The translations under genes and the position numbers were made by a program. The notes beneath the pieces were generated by a model, which was not told where the DNA came from, ran no database searches, and saw only the letters and a program-made list of their open reading frames with translations. Positions 45,826-55,437 of a DNA stretch of 64,000 bases are shown one piece after another; position 1 is the stretch's first letter, and each line of letters begins with the position of its first letter. The stretch lies in assembly GCF_002285435.1 (NCBI RefSeq), contig NZ_NSBT01000037.1, positions 930,001 through 994,000 on the forward strand. Reading direction: 5' to 3'. The stretch comes from Actibacterium ureilyticum (GTDB taxonomy: Bacteria > Pseudomonadota > Alphaproteobacteria > Rhodobacterales > Rhodobacteraceae).

Positions 45826-46302
45826 ATGACATCACCCGACGACGATACCGCCGCCGCATTGGACCTGCTTCGGGGCGGGGCCGCCCGCGCCCGCAGCGAT
45901 CCCGCCCGGTCCGAAGCCGCGCTGCAACAGGCGCTGCGCCTTGCGCCCCAGGATTTCGATGTGCGGCTGGGGGCCTATCGGTTCTATTTCTACAACCACC
46001 GCTATGACGACGCGTTGCCCCATTGCGCCGCGCTGATCGCGCATGCCGCGCGGCGGCTGAACATCGCCGCCGACTGGCGGTCGGTCGGGCCCGGGGACGC
46101 GCCCTTTGCCGAAGCCGAATTCGCACCGGGCCTGTATCTGCAGGCGCTGATCGCCTGGGGCTATTGCCACCTGCGCCTGGGCGACCATGACACCGCCCGG
46201 GCCGCCCTGTCGAAATGTGTTGCGCTCGATCCCGGCGACCGGTTCGGCGCTGCCGCGATCCTGGGGCATCTGCACGACCGCCTAAACGATTCCGCCACCT
46301 GA
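45826..46302 (+). CDS. Nif-cluster TPR-like protein (158 aa)
   Basis: A 158-aa helical protein with two or three tetratricopeptide-like repeats: EAALQQALRLAPQDFDVRLG and HLRLGDHDTARAALSKCVAL. It ends the nifEN transcript region just before the iscA promoter. Probably an assembly adaptor; I recall similar unnamed proteins in Rhodobacter nif loci but cannot name the family. Confidence 0.7.
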   Translation: MTSPDDDTAAALDLLRGGAARARSDPARSEAALQQALRLAPQDFDVRLGAYRFYFYNHRYDDALPHCAALIAHAARRLNIAADWRSVGPGDAPFAEAEFAPGLYLQALIAWGYCHLRLGDHDTARAALSKCVALDPGDRFGAAAILGHLHDRLNDSAT

Positions 46303-46313
46303 GCGGCGCGGAC

Positions 46314-46329
46314 TGTCAGAAAACCGTCA
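46314..46329 (+). promoter_or_regulatory. Candidate NifA site of the iscA-nifUSV operon
   Basis: TGTCAGAAAACCGTCA, 5 of 6 match to TGT-N10-ACA, about 84 bases ahead of the -24 element. Confidence 0.45.
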
Positions 46330-46404
46330 TTGTCGCATCCCTGTCGTCGCACGGCCCTGGCGCGCCAATCACGATAACCCACTGATAAATAGCGAAAACC
46401 AGCT

Positions 46405-46419
46405 TGGCACGGCTTTTGC
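46405..46419 (+). promoter_or_regulatory. Sigma-54 promoter of the iscA-nifUSV-modABC-rpoN operon
   Basis: TGGCACGGCTTTTGC, full consensus spacing. IscA starts 44 bases downstream. Confidence 0.92.
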
Positions 46420-46462
46420 TTTGATCCCATCGAAGCGCGACTTTTCCAGACAGGAGAGAAAA

Positions 46463-46783
46463 ATGCTCGAACTCACTGACACCGCGAAACAGGCCATACG
46501 GTCGGCCATAGACGGCGCCGGACAGCAGGTCGCCGGGCTGCGCGTGATGGTCCAGGACGGCGGCTGCGCGGGTTTGAAATACGGCATGGCGCTGGAACTG
46601 GACCAGCAGGACGACGATGCCGTGATCGAAGCCGATGGTGTTGTGGTCCTGATCGACCCGGCCAGCCAGGAACATCTGAACGGCACGACGATCGACTATG
46701 TCACGTCGCTGGAAGGGTCCGGTTTCGTCTTCAACAACCCCAACGCCACCAAAAGCTGCGGTTGCGGCAAATCATTCTGCTGA
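46463..46783 (+). CDS. Nif-specific A-type Fe-S carrier (IscA-N)
   Basis: A 106-aa HesB/IscA-type protein. Conserved metal-binding cysteines: DGGCAGLKY and the C-terminal [10 protein letters not shown]. It carries Fe-S clusters from NifU to nif apoproteins. Start follows AGGAGAGAA. Homologues accompany nifU/nifS in Azotobacter. Confidence 0.92.
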   Translation: MLELTDTAKQAIRSAIDGAGQQVAGLRVMVQDGGCAGLKYGMALELDQQDDDAVIEADGVVVLIDPASQEHLNGTTIDYVTSLEGSGFVFNNPNATKSCGCGKSFC

Positions 46784-46794
46784 GGAGGCCTGCC

Positions 46795-47838
46795 ATGTGG
46801 GAATACAGCGAAAAGGTAAAGGACCACTTCTTCAACCCGCGCAATGCTGGCGCGATGGAGGACGCCAATGCGGTGGGCGAGGTCGGCTCGTTGTCCTGTG
46901 GCGATGCGCTGAAGCTGATGCTGAAGGTCAACCCCGAGACCGACATCATCGAGGACGCGAAATTCCAGACCTTCGGCTGCGGCTCGGCCATCGCCTCGTC
47001 CTCGGCGCTGACCGAGCTGGTGATCGGCAAGACCATCGACGAGGCCCGCGCGCTGACCAACCAGGACATCGCCGAATTCCTTGACGGCTTGCCGCCCGAG
47101 AAGATGCATTGCTCGGTCATGGGGCAAGAGGCGCTGACCGCCGCCGTCGCCGCCTGGAAGGGCGAAGAGCTGGAAGAGGACGACCACGAGGAAGGCGCGC
47201 TGATCTGTAAATGCTTTGCCGTCGATGCGGGCATGATCGAACGCGCGATCCGCACCAACAAGCTGACCACGCTGGAAATGGTGACCTTCTATACCAAGGC
47301 GGGCGGCGGGTGCAGTTCCTGCCGCGAACCGCTGGAAGAGCTTCTGTCCGACGTGAATGCCGCCATGGTCGCCGAAGGGGTGATCGCGGCGGCGGATGCC
47401 TTCGTGTTCGGCGCGGCCCCCGTCGCGCCCCCGCCGCAGAAAAAGACCACCGGCTTCGTCATCCCCGACATGCCGCCCGACCCGCCCGCCACCGCCGCGC
47501 CTGAACCGATCGCCATCCAGCCGATCCGGGTCAAGCCCGCCACCGCTGCCAAGCTGCCCCCGGCACCGGCGCCGGAAACCGCGACCTCGCCCAAGGGGTT
47601 GTCGCTCGCCCAGGAAACCATCGCCATCGCCCGCATCATCGAGGAAATGCGCCCGATCTTTCAGGCAGATGGCGGCGACGTGATCCTGATGGATGTCGAC
47701 GGCAACAAGGTCTCGGTCGAGATGACGGGCGCCTGCGCGGGCTGCCAGATCGCATCGCTGACACTGGGCGGGCTGCGCAAGCGGATCCGCGACGAACTGG
47801 AACGCGATTTCATCGTCGTTCCGGCCCCGAAAAACTGA
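46795..47838 (+). CDS. nifU: Fe-S cluster scaffold NifU
   Basis: A 347-aa three-domain scaffold. N-terminal IscU-like domain (1-125) with Cys in [16 protein letters not shown] and KMHCSVMG. Central [2Fe-2S] domain (ICKCFAVDA, then [10 protein letters not shown]). A Pro/Ala-rich linker is long (about 205-265). C-terminal Nfu domain has [16 protein letters not shown] precedes the ATG. Confidence 0.97.
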   Translation: MWEYSEKVKDHFFNPRNAGAMEDANAVGEVGSLSCGDALKLMLKVNPETDIIEDAKFQTFGCGSAIASSSALTELVIGKTIDEARALTNQDIAEFLDGLPPEKMHCSVMGQEALTAAVAAWKGEELEEDDHEEGALICKCFAVDAGMIERAIRTNKLTTLEMVTFYTKAGGGCSSCREPLEELLSDVNAAMVAEGVIAAADAFVFGAAPVAPPPQKKTTGFVIPDMPPDPPATAAPEPIAIQPIRVKPATAAKLPPAPAPETATSPKGLSLAQETIAIARIIEEMRPIFQADGGDVILMDVDGNKVSVEMTGACAGCQIASLTLGGLRKRIRDELERDFIVVPAPKN

Positions 47839-47849
47839 TGGAGCGCGCC

Positions 47850-49049
47850 ATGGACCCGATCTATCTGGACAACAACGCCACCACGCGGGTCTTCCCCGAG
47901 GTGGTGCAGGAAATGCTGCCCTTTTTCACCGAACAGTTCGGCAATGCCTCGTCGATCCATGCCTTCGGCGAGGAGGTGGGCAGCGCCATGCGCACGGCCC
48001 GCCGGGCGGTGCAGGCGCTGATCGGCGCGGAACATGATCACGAGATCATCTTTACCTCGGGCGGGACGGAATCCAACAACGCCGCAATCCGTTCGGCGCT
48101 GGCCGCCAATCCGGCCCGGAACGAACTGATCACCTCGGCCGTCGAACACCCGGCGATCCTGTCGCTGGCCGACTGGCTGGAAAAGCACGAGGGCGTGGTC
48201 GTCCACCGCATCCCCGTCGACGGCAAGGGGCGGCTGGATATCGACGCCTATCGCGCCGCACTGGGGCCGAAGACCGCCCTGGTCAGTTTCATGTGGGCCA
48301 ATAACGAGACCGGCACGATCTTCCCGGTCGACGGTCTGGCCGATCTGGCCCATGACGCGGGCGCGCTGTTTCACACCGATGCGGTACAGGCGGCGGGCAA
48401 GGTGCCGATCGACCTGAAATCGACCGAGATCGACATGCTGTCGCTTTCCTCGCACAAGCTGCACGGGCCAAAGGGCTTGGGCGCGCTTTACCTGCGCAAG
48501 GGCACGCGGTTCCGGCCGCTGCTGCGCGGCGGGCATCAGGAACGCGGCCGCCGGGGCGGCACCGAAAACGCCCCTGCGATCATCGGTCTGGGCAAGGCCG
48601 CCGAGATGACGCTGGCCACCATGGCCCAGGATCTGCCCCGGATCGAGGCGCTGCGCAACCGGCTGGAAAACGGCATCGTCCAGAAGGTCGGGCATTGCTT
48701 CATCACCGGCGACACGCGCGACCGGCTGCCCAACACATCGACCATCGCCTTCGAATATATCGAGGGCGAGGCGATCCTGATGCTGCTGAACAAGCAGGGG
48801 ATTGCGGCTTCGTCGGGGTCGGCCTGCACCTCGGGCTCGTTGGAGCCCAGCCATGTGCTCAGGGCGATGGACATCCCCTTTACCGCCGCCCATGGCGCGA
48901 TCCGGTTCTCGCTGTCGCGCGAAACGACCGAGGCCGAGATCGACCGCGTGATCGACGCCGTGCCCGCAATCATCGATCAGTTGCGCGACATGTCGCCCTT
49001 CTGGTCGACCGAAGGCGGCGTCGCGGCCTTCAACCCCGAATACGCCTGA
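47850..49049 (+). CDS. nifS: Cysteine desulfurase NifS
   Basis: A 399-aa PLP enzyme that provides sulfur to NifU. Conserved MDPIYLDNNATTR N-terminus, PLP Lys in SLSSHKLHGPKG, and catalytic Cys in SSGSACTSGSLEPSH. I start at 47850 because GGAG lies six bases upstream; an in-frame ATG at 47838 overlaps the nifU stop and would add four residues. Confidence 0.96.
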   Translation: MDPIYLDNNATTRVFPEVVQEMLPFFTEQFGNASSIHAFGEEVGSAMRTARRAVQALIGAEHDHEIIFTSGGTESNNAAIRSALAANPARNELITSAVEHPAILSLADWLEKHEGVVVHRIPVDGKGRLDIDAYRAALGPKTALVSFMWANNETGTIFPVDGLADLAHDAGALFHTDAVQAAGKVPIDLKSTEIDMLSLSSHKLHGPKGLGALYLRKGTRFRPLLRGGHQERGRRGGTENAPAIIGLGKAAEMTLATMAQDLPRIEALRNRLENGIVQKVGHCFITGDTRDRLPNTSTIAFEYIEGEAILMLLNKQGIAASSGSACTSGSLEPSHVLRAMDIPFTAAHGAIRFSLSRETTEAEIDRVIDAVPAIIDQLRDMSPFWSTEGGVAAFNPEYA

Positions 49050-49060
49050 GGGGCCGCGCG

Positions 49061-50260
49061 ATGACACAGCCCGCCTTTGCCCATTCCGCCGCGCCCGCCC
49101 CGGGCAAGGTCACGATCTGCGACACCACCCTGCGCGATGGCGAACAGACCGCCGGGGTGGCTTTCAGCCTGAGCGAGAAATGCGCCATTGCCCTTGCGCT
49201 GGATGCGGTGGGCGTGGCCGAGGTCGAAATCGGTGTCGCCGCGATGGGCCATCAGGAAATCGCCGAGATGCGCGCCATCGCCGCCACGCTGGAACGCGCG
49301 GCGCCGGTCGTCTGGACGCGCCTGCGGCGGGGCGATATCGAACTGGCCCGCCAGACCGGCGTGCGGCGGCTGCATATCGCGGTGCCCACCTCGGACGCAC
49401 AGGTCAGCGGCAAGCTGCGCACCGACCGCGCCTGGGTCCTGGAGGAAACCGCGCGGCTGGTGCGGCACGCGGTCGGGCTTGGCTTCGGCGTTTCGGTCGG
49501 CGCCGAGGATGCCAGCCGGACCGAGCTGGGCTTTCTGATCCGCCTGGCCGATGTCGCCGCGCGGGCGGGTGCGATCCGGTTCCGCATTGCCGACACGCTG
49601 GGCATCCTGAACCCGTTTGCCGCGCATCGCCTGGTCTGCGACCTGACCGGGGCGGTTCGGCTGCCCGTCGAATTTCACGCCCATAACGATTTCGGGATGG
49701 CCACCGCCAACACGCTGGTCGCGGCCAGCGCGGGCGCGCCGTTCCTGTCGGTCACGGTCAACGGGCTGGGCGAACGGGCCGGCAACGCCGCGCTGGAAGA
49801 GGTCGCCGCCGCGCTGGAGGCCGCGGGCGTCGCGACCGGCATCACCCTGAACACCCTGCCCCAGCTTTCGGCGCTGGTCGCGACCGCATCGGCGCGCCCG
49901 CTGCCCGCGGCCAAGCCCATCGTGGGCGAATATGTCTTCACCCACGAGGCCGGCATTCACGTCGACGGCTTGCTGAAGGACCGCCGCGTATACGAGGCCG
50001 CGGTGATCGCACCCGACCGGTTCGGGCGGGCACATCGGCTGGTGGTGGGCAAACATTCGGGTGTCAGCGGTCTTTGCCATGCCCTGCGCGAAGCCGGGCT
50101 GCCCGACGATCCCGACACCGCGCGGGCGCTGCTGCCGTTTCTGCGCGCCTGGGCAAACGGGGCCAAGCGCCCCGCCGGACCGGCGGATCTGGCCCAACTG
50201 ATGCAGGCGCTGCCGCCCCTGCACCATGGCGGGGGCACCGCGACAGGGGGGCTGGCATGA
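49061..50260 (+). CDS. nifV: Homocitrate synthase NifV
   Basis: A 399-aa TIM-barrel enzyme condensing acetyl-CoA and 2-oxoglutarate to homocitrate, the organic ligand of FeMo-co. [16 protein letters not shown] and the metal-binding [14 protein letters not shown] are diagnostic. The C-terminal domain has [29 protein letters not shown] precedes the ATG with no good SD. Confidence 0.95.
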   Translation: MTQPAFAHSAAPAPGKVTICDTTLRDGEQTAGVAFSLSEKCAIALALDAVGVAEVEIGVAAMGHQEIAEMRAIAATLERAAPVVWTRLRRGDIELARQTGVRRLHIAVPTSDAQVSGKLRTDRAWVLEETARLVRHAVGLGFGVSVGAEDASRTELGFLIRLADVAARAGAIRFRIADTLGILNPFAAHRLVCDLTGAVRLPVEFHAHNDFGMATANTLVAASAGAPFLSVTVNGLGERAGNAALEEVAAALEAAGVATGITLNTLPQLSALVATASARPLPAAKPIVGEYVFTHEAGIHVDGLLKDRRVYEAAVIAPDRFGRAHRLVVGKHSGVSGLCHALREAGLPDDPDTARALLPFLRAWANGAKRPAGPADLAQLMQALPPLHHGGGTATGGLA

Positions 50261-50973
50261 GGCTGGGCTTCCGGACATTGGTCGCGCGCGACTTCGCCGC
50301 CATCCGGGCCCGCGACCCGGCGGCACGCGGGGCGCTGGAAACCGCGCTGTGCTATCCCGGCCTGCACGCCACATTCGTCTATCGGATCGCCAATGCGCTC
50401 TGGCGGCGCAATTTCCGCTTCGGCGCGCGGTTCATGTCCTATCTTGCCCGCGCGTTTACCGGCATCGACATCCACCCCGGCGCGACCATCGGTCCGGGCT
50501 TCTTTATCGACCATGGGGCGGGCGTGGTGATCGGCGAAACCGCCGAGGTCGGCGCCGATGTGACGCTTTATCACGGGGTGACACTGGGCGGCGTGTCCTG
50601 GTCGCCCGGCAAGCGCCACCCCACCCTGGGCGATGGCGCCATGGTCGGCGCGGGCGCCAAGATCCTGGGGCCGGTCACGGTGGGCGCCGGTGTCCGCGTC
50701 GGCGCGAATTCGGTCGTGGTGTCCGATGTCCCGGACGAGGCCACGGTGATCGGCATCCCCGCCCGCATCGTGCAGACCGACCTGAAACCGTCGGCCGATC
50801 CGCTGCGCGTGAACCTGGACCACCACCTGATGCCAGACCCGGTCGGCCGCGCGCTGGCCCGTCTGGCCGACCGCACGGCCTTTCTGGAGGCCCGCCTGAA
50901 TGCCCGACAGGGGCATATCCCGCCCATCGGCGACCCCAACAAGAAACCCCAAAGGGCCGATTGCCCGCTTTGA
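50257..50973 (+). CDS. cysE: Serine O-acetyltransferase (nif-linked CysE)
   Basis: A 238-aa left-handed beta-helix acetyltransferase. [20 protein letters not shown] and [20 protein letters not shown] hold the His and hexapeptide repeats. It makes O-acetylserine for cysteine, the NifS substrate. Starts overlapping nifV (ATGA). The extra C-terminal tail after residue 180 is typical of the nif-linked form. A second, housekeeping CysE is likely elsewhere. Confidence 0.93.
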   Translation: MRLGFRTLVARDFAAIRARDPAARGALETALCYPGLHATFVYRIANALWRRNFRFGARFMSYLARAFTGIDIHPGATIGPGFFIDHGAGVVIGETAEVGADVTLYHGVTLGGVSWSPGKRHPTLGDGAMVGAGAKILGPVTVGAGVRVGANSVVVSDVPDEATVIGIPARIVQTDLKPSADPLRVNLDHHLMPDPVGRALARLADRTAFLEARLNARQGHIPPIGDPNKKPQRADCPL

Positions 50974-50989
50974 CCAACAGGAGACAGCC

Positions 50990-51337
50990 ATGACATCCAG
51001 CTATGAACAAAACGGCGTATTGACCCATATCGCCAACCTCTCCTCGGCCGAGGATATCTTTACCTATCTGCTGCTGCCCTTCGAACAGGAGGTGCTGAAC
51101 GTCTCGCGCCTGCACATCATGAAACGCATGGGCCAATACCTGAAAACCGCCGATTTCGCCGATCAGGACGAAGAGACGATCTTTCTGGAAACCCGCAAGC
51201 AGCTGAAACGCGCCTATCTCGATTTCGTGGAATCGACCCCGTTGCGGGAAAAGGTGTTCAAGGTCTTTACCGACAAGGCCGCCGAACAGGCCGCCAGCCT
51301 GGTTCAGATCGACGCGTCCGGCATGACCGTGCACTAG
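50990..51337 (+). CDS. nifW: Nitrogenase-stabilising/protective protein NifW
   Basis: A 115-aa NifW, which helps MoFe protein maturation and oxygen protection. LSSAEDIFTYLLLPFEQEVL and RLHIMKRMGQYL are typical. ACAGGAGA upstream of the ATG. Confidence 0.94.
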   Translation: MTSSYEQNGVLTHIANLSSAEDIFTYLLLPFEQEVLNVSRLHIMKRMGQYLKTADFADQDEETIFLETRKQLKRAYLDFVESTPLREKVFKVFTDKAAEQAASLVQIDASGMTVH

Positions 51338-51357
51338 GCCGGAAAGGAAAGCGTCCG

Positions 51358-52125
51358 ATGGCGAACCGCCCCCTGCGATGGAAACGGCTGGGCCTTGCGC
51401 TGCTGGCGGCACTGGGCCTGTCGGCGGCGCGGGCCGAACCGGTGGTCTTTGCCGCCGCATCGACGCGCGCGGCCCTAAGCGCGGCCATCGCGGAGTGCGG
51501 CTGCGGCGGGGTGGTGTCCTATGGCGCATCTGGCACGATCGCGCGCCAGATCGCCCAGGGCGCCCCCGCGGATATCTTCCTGAGCGCCAATCCCAGATGG
51601 ATGGCCCATCTGGTCGATGCCGGGCTGATCGACGCCCAGACGGTACAGGTTCTGGCATCGAACCGGCTGGTGCTGATCGCCCCGCAGGGCCACGCCGAAA
51701 CCGCCCTGACCGCCGCCGATCTGACGCGGGCGCTGGATGGCGGGTTCTTCGCGGTGGCCGATCCCGATATCGCCCCGGTCGGCCAATATGGCCGCGCCGC
51801 GTTACAGGCGCTGGATCTGTGGGCGGCGGTCGAACCCAGCCTGCTGCCGACCCGCAACACGATCGCGACCGTCGCGGCGGTGCGCAGCGGGGCGGCGGCC
51901 CTTGGCCTGGTCTATCGCAGCGACACCATCGGGGCGGACGGGGTAACCGTCGCCGCCGCGATCCCCGCCGACAGCCACCCGGCCGTGCAATACCTGATCG
52001 CCCCCGTGGCCCAGGGCCGCGACCCGGGCGCCGCCGCCGAGCTGCTCTCCTGTCTGGTGGGCCCGGCGGGACAGGCCCGGTTCGCCGCCTTCGGTTTTGC
52101 CCCGGCCAGGGGGGACGGCTCGTGA
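51358..52125 (+). CDS. modA: Molybdate ABC transporter substrate-binding protein
   Basis: A 255-aa periplasmic protein with signal peptide (LGLALLAALGLSAARA, cleavage about residue 26). ModA motifs: VVFAAASTRAAL, SYGASGTIARQIAQGAPADI and YPxx/HPAVQYLIAP. Within the nif operon, so molybdate uptake is induced with nitrogenase. Confidence 0.94.
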   Translation: MANRPLRWKRLGLALLAALGLSAARAEPVVFAAASTRAALSAAIAECGCGGVVSYGASGTIARQIAQGAPADIFLSANPRWMAHLVDAGLIDAQTVQVLASNRLVLIAPQGHAETALTAADLTRALDGGFFAVADPDIAPVGQYGRAALQALDLWAAVEPSLLPTRNTIATVAAVRSGAAALGLVYRSDTIGADGVTVAAAIPADSHPAVQYLIAPVAQGRDPGAAAELLSCLVGPAGQARFAAFGFAPARGDGS

Positions 52126-52817
52126 CCTGGACCCTGACAGAGATGGAGCTTCAGGCGCTGATGCTGAGCCTGCGCGCGTCGGTTCTGGCGGTTTTGGTCT
52201 CGTTGCCGCCGGCGCTGTTCTTCGGCTGGCTGCTGGCCCGGCGGCGCTTTCCCGGCCATGACCTGCTGAACGCCGCGCTGCACCTGCCGCTGGTGCTGCC
52301 GCCGGTGGTGACGGGCTATCTGCTGTTGCTGCTGCTGGGGCGCAATGGCTGGATCGGCGGCCCGCTGGAGCGTCTTTTCGACCTGCGCATCGCGTTTTCC
52401 ACCACCGCCGTGGTGATCGCGTGTGCCGTCGTGTCCTTTCCGCTGATGCTGCGCGCCATCCGCCAGTCCGCCGAGGCCGCCGATACCCGGCTCGAGACCG
52501 CCGCGCGTAGTCTGGGCGCGTCGGAACTGCGCATCCTGCTGACGGTCACGCTGCCGCTTCTGTCGCCGGGGATCCTGACCGGGATGACGCTGGCCTTTGC
52601 CCGCGCGGTCGGTGAATTCGGCGCCACGATCACCCTGGCGGCCAACATTCCCGGCCTGACCCAGACCCTGCCGCTGGCGCTTTTTTCGGTAACGCAGGTG
52701 CCCGGCGCCGATGCCGCGGCGGCGCGACTGTGCGTGCTGTCGCTTCTGCTGGCCGGTGGAGCGCTTGTCACCGCCGAGGTCATCGCCCGCCGCCTGAACT
52801 GGGAGCCGCAGACATGA
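52122..52817 (+). CDS. modB: Molybdate ABC transporter permease
   Basis: A 231-aa inner-membrane permease with about six helices and the EAA loop (SAEAADTRLETAARSLGASE). The GTG start overlaps the modA stop (GTGA) and follows AGGGGGG. Length standard. Confidence 0.93.
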   Translation: MTWTLTEMELQALMLSLRASVLAVLVSLPPALFFGWLLARRRFPGHDLLNAALHLPLVLPPVVTGYLLLLLLGRNGWIGGPLERLFDLRIAFSTTAVVIACAVVSFPLMLRAIRQSAEAADTRLETAARSLGASELRILLTVTLPLLSPGILTGMTLAFARAVGEFGATITLAANIPGLTQTLPLALFSVTQVPGADAAAARLCVLSLLLAGGALVTAEVIARRLNWEPQT

Positions 52818-53512
52818 TCGAGATCGACATCGCCAAGCGTCAGGGCGACTTTCACCTGAACATCCAGGCCGCGCTGCCGTTTCAGGGCACATTCGGCCTG
52901 ATCGGGCCGTCCGGTTCTGGCAAAAGCTCGCTCTTTTCCATGCTGGCGGGGCACAGCGCGCCGGATGCGGGCCATATCCGCATCGCCGGGCGGACGCTGT
53001 TTGACGCCCACCGGCGGATCGACGTGCCCCCGGCCCGGCGCGGCATCGGGCTGGTGTTTCAGGACGGGTTGCTGTTTCCGCATATGACCGTGCGCCGCAA
53101 CCTGACCTATGGGGCGGGTCCCGGCGCGCAGACCCTGTTCGATGAGCTGGTGGACACGCTGCGCCTGGCGCCGCTTCTGAACCGGCGCCCCGCGCGGCTG
53201 TCGGGCGGCGAGCGCCAGCGGGTCGCCATCGGGCGCGCGCTGATGGCCCAGCCCCAATTCCTGCTGCTGGACGAGCCCGTCTCGGCGCTGGATCCGGGGC
53301 TGCGGGCGGATGTGCTGACGCTGTTGCAGGCGCTGCACCGCCGCACCGGCACGCCGATGATCTATATCAGCCATGCCCCCGAAGAGATCCGCCAGCTGGC
53401 AAACACCGTCGTGACGCTGAAAGATGGGGCGATTGCCGACATTTCCCGAAACCCGCACCCCTATCCGCTTGGCGCGCCCGCGCCCGCCAGGGATATGCTG
53501 GCCACAGGCTGA
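52814..53512 (+). CDS. modC: Molybdate ABC transporter ATPase, short form
   Basis: A 232-aa ATPase. Walker A GPSGSGKSS, signature LSGGERQRVAIGRAL, Walker B FLLLDEPVSALDPG. It stops after the nucleotide-binding domain. Usual ModC is some 350 residues with a C-terminal Mop/TOBE molybdate-binding domain, which is absent here. Overlaps modB by four bases. Confidence 0.92.
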   Translation: MIEIDIAKRQGDFHLNIQAALPFQGTFGLIGPSGSGKSSLFSMLAGHSAPDAGHIRIAGRTLFDAHRRIDVPPARRGIGLVFQDGLLFPHMTVRRNLTYGAGPGAQTLFDELVDTLRLAPLLNRRPARLSGGERQRVAIGRALMAQPQFLLLDEPVSALDPGLRADVLTLLQALHRRTGTPMIYISHAPEEIRQLANTVVTLKDGAIADISRNPHPYPLGAPAPARDMLATG

Positions 53513-53564
53513 AGCCACCACGGAGACACCACCACCCGCCAGACCGACCGGAAAGACGAAGCCC

Positions 53565-54842
53565 ATGCAGCTTTTACAGACGGCAGAGACCAGGATCACC
53601 CTGGCGATGACACAGCGGATGCAGGCCAGCCTGAACATCCTGCAGATGAACAACGCCGATCTGACGGAATTTCTGGCCGAAAAGGCGCTGGAAAACCCGT
53701 ATGTCGAGCTACGCATGCCCAGTCGCGGCAGCGGCGGGGATGCCGACTGGGACCGTATCGCGGCGCTGGAATCCGATCTGCCCAGCCTGTTTTCCCATGT
53801 GTCGGCGCAGATCGAGCTGACCTTTGACGCGCCCAAGCTGAAATCCGTGGCCTATGGGTTTCTGGACGGGCTGGACCGCAGCGGCTGGCTGACCGCCAAC
53901 CCTCATGCCATCGCGATTGCCAAGGGCGTGTCGTTCCGCGTGGCCGAGGCGGTGCTGGAGCAGATGCAACGGTTCGAACCGACGGGGATCTTTGCCCGCT
54001 CGCTTGCCGAATGCCTGATGCTTCAGGCCGAAGAGGACGGCCTGCTGACATGGGAGCTTCGGGCGCTGATCGAGAACCTGCCGCTTCTGGCCGATGGCAA
54101 GACCGCCGAGCTGGCCGAGATCTGTGACTGCGCCCCCGGCGACATCCCCGAGATCGCGGCGATCCTGCGCCGTTTCAATCCCAAGCCCGGCCTGCGCTTC
54201 GACGACGACCGGCCGCCGGTGTTCCCGCCCGATCTGACGGTGCGGCGCGTGGGCGGCAAATGGCAGGTCGAACTGAACCGCTCGACCCTGCCCGCGATCA
54301 CCGTGGCCGATGCCGCCATCGGCCGCGACCAGGCGGCCGAAGCGCGCAAGTACCAGGCACAGGCCCTGTCCGAGGCGCGCTGGCTGGCCAGCACCCTGGT
54401 GCGGCGGCAATCGACGCTGTTGCAGACCGCCACCGCGATCGTGGCGCATCAATCGGGCTTTCTGGAACAGGGGCCCGGCGCGTTGCAGCCCCTGTCGCTG
54501 GCCGATATCGGCGCGACGCTCGATCTGCATCCCAGCACCATCAGCCGCGCGATTGCCGGGCGCATGATCGACACGCCCATCGGTGCGCTGCCGCTGAAAT
54601 CCTTCTTCAGCCGGGCCTTTCCGGCCAGCGCGGGCCACCCTGCGCAATCGCAGGACGCGGTCCTGCAACTGGTGCGCCGGATCGTCGAGGACGAGGACGC
54701 CCGCAACCCGCTCAGCGATACCGAGATCGCCGAACTGGCCGCCCGCGCGGGCACCCCGATCGCCCGGCGCACCGTGGCCAAGTTCCGCGGGCTGCTGGGC
54801 ATCGCGTCGTCCTATGCCCGCCGCAAGGTGGCGATGGCCTGA
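53565..54842 (+). CDS. rpoN: RNA polymerase sigma-54 factor (nif-linked RpoN)
   Basis: A 425-aa sigma-54. N-terminal activator-interacting region (TLAMTQRMQASLNILQMNNA), core-binding region, then HTH and the C-terminal RpoN box ARRTVAKFRGLL. It is shorter than typical RpoN because the acidic region II linker is reduced. In Rhodobacter a nif-specific rpoN lies similarly in the nif cluster. The operon's own sigma-54 promoters imply positive feedback. Confidence 0.95.
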   Translation: MQLLQTAETRITLAMTQRMQASLNILQMNNADLTEFLAEKALENPYVELRMPSRGSGGDADWDRIAALESDLPSLFSHVSAQIELTFDAPKLKSVAYGFLDGLDRSGWLTANPHAIAIAKGVSFRVAEAVLEQMQRFEPTGIFARSLAECLMLQAEEDGLLTWELRALIENLPLLADGKTAELAEICDCAPGDIPEIAAILRRFNPKPGLRFDDDRPPVFPPDLTVRRVGGKWQVELNRSTLPAITVADAAIGRDQAAEARKYQAQALSEARWLASTLVRRQSTLLQTATAIVAHQSGFLEQGPGALQPLSLADIGATLDLHPSTISRAIAGRMIDTPIGALPLKSFFSRAFPASAGHPAQSQDAVLQLVRRIVEDEDARNPLSDTEIAELAARAGTPIARRTVAKFRGLLGIASSYARRKVAMA

Positions 54843-54858
54843 TGTCGTTTTCACGACA
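54843..54858 (+). promoter_or_regulatory. NifA upstream activator sequence of the 2Fe-2S ferredoxin gene
   Basis: TGTCGTTTTCACGACA, perfect TGT-N10-ACA, begins right after the rpoN stop and lies about 50 bases before the -24 element. Confidence 0.9.
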
Positions 54859-54897
54859 GTTGCCCCCGCAACCGCACGCGGGGGCGGGCGATGCGGG

Positions 54898-54912
54898 TGG
54901 CACGGGCCTTGC
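54898..54912 (+). promoter_or_regulatory. Sigma-54 promoter of the 2Fe-2S ferredoxin gene
   Basis: TGGCACGGGCCTTGC, consensus spacing. Confidence 0.92.
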
Positions 54913-55010
54913 TTCACTATCAACAGGCAGAGGCGCAGTTGCCTGGAACCCGAAACCCGTGGGTGGGCCGTTCGGCCAGCCCCCAAACCTGTCCGAAAGG
55001 AGCCATGAGG

Positions 55011-55379
55011 ATGGCAAATATCACGTTCACCTCGCCGGTGATGCACCGGGACAAGACGATCTATGCGGTGGCTGGCGACACCAAGACGATCCTGGCGCTG
55101 GCCGATGAGCACCAGATCCCGATCCCCTTTGAATGCCGCGACGGGAATTGCGGCTCGTGCCTGATCGAGGTCACATATCTGGAAGACAAGCCCAAGATGG
55201 GCATGGCCCTGACCGAAAAGGAAAAGGCGCGGCTGAAAGAGCTGCAATTGCTGAGCAGCGCCGATATCGAGGAGGCCGAGGTCAACGACATGCCGCCGCG
55301 CTTTCGGCTGGCCTGTCAGTTCATCGCCCGGCACGAGGATGTGCGCATCAGCTTTACCGGAACGCCCGGCGGGTCGTGA
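55011..55379 (+). CDS. Plant-type [2Fe-2S] ferredoxin, nif-regulated (FdxD-like)
   Basis: A 122-aa ferredoxin with C-x4-C-x2-C-xn-C in PFECRDGNCGSCLIEV and FRLACQF. The 54-residue insert between third and fourth Cys (LTEKEKARLKELQLLSS) is a distinctive lysine/glutamate-rich helix. It resembles Rhodobacter FdxD. Start at 55011 has AAAGGAG at 8 bases; ATG at 55005 is also in frame. Monocistronic under its own sigma-54 promoter. Confidence 0.85.
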   Translation: MANITFTSPVMHRDKTIYAVAGDTKTILALADEHQIPIPFECRDGNCGSCLIEVTYLEDKPKMGMALTEKEKARLKELQLLSSADIEEAEVNDMPPRFRLACQFIARHEDVRISFTGTPGGS

Positions 55380-55399
55380 TCGCCGCGCCCTGACCTGGA

Positions 55400-55428
55400 A
55401 ACGGCGCCGAAGGATACGGCGCCGTTTT
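55400..55428 (+). terminator. Bidirectional terminator between convergent ferredoxin and flavoprotein genes
   Basis: A 9-bp stem (55400-55408 with 55418-55426), flanked by TTTT on the plus side. It serves the plus-strand ferredoxin gene and, on the other strand, the flavoprotein gene, though with a poorer U tract. Confidence 0.7.
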
Positions 55429-55437
55429 GCGTCCGGG

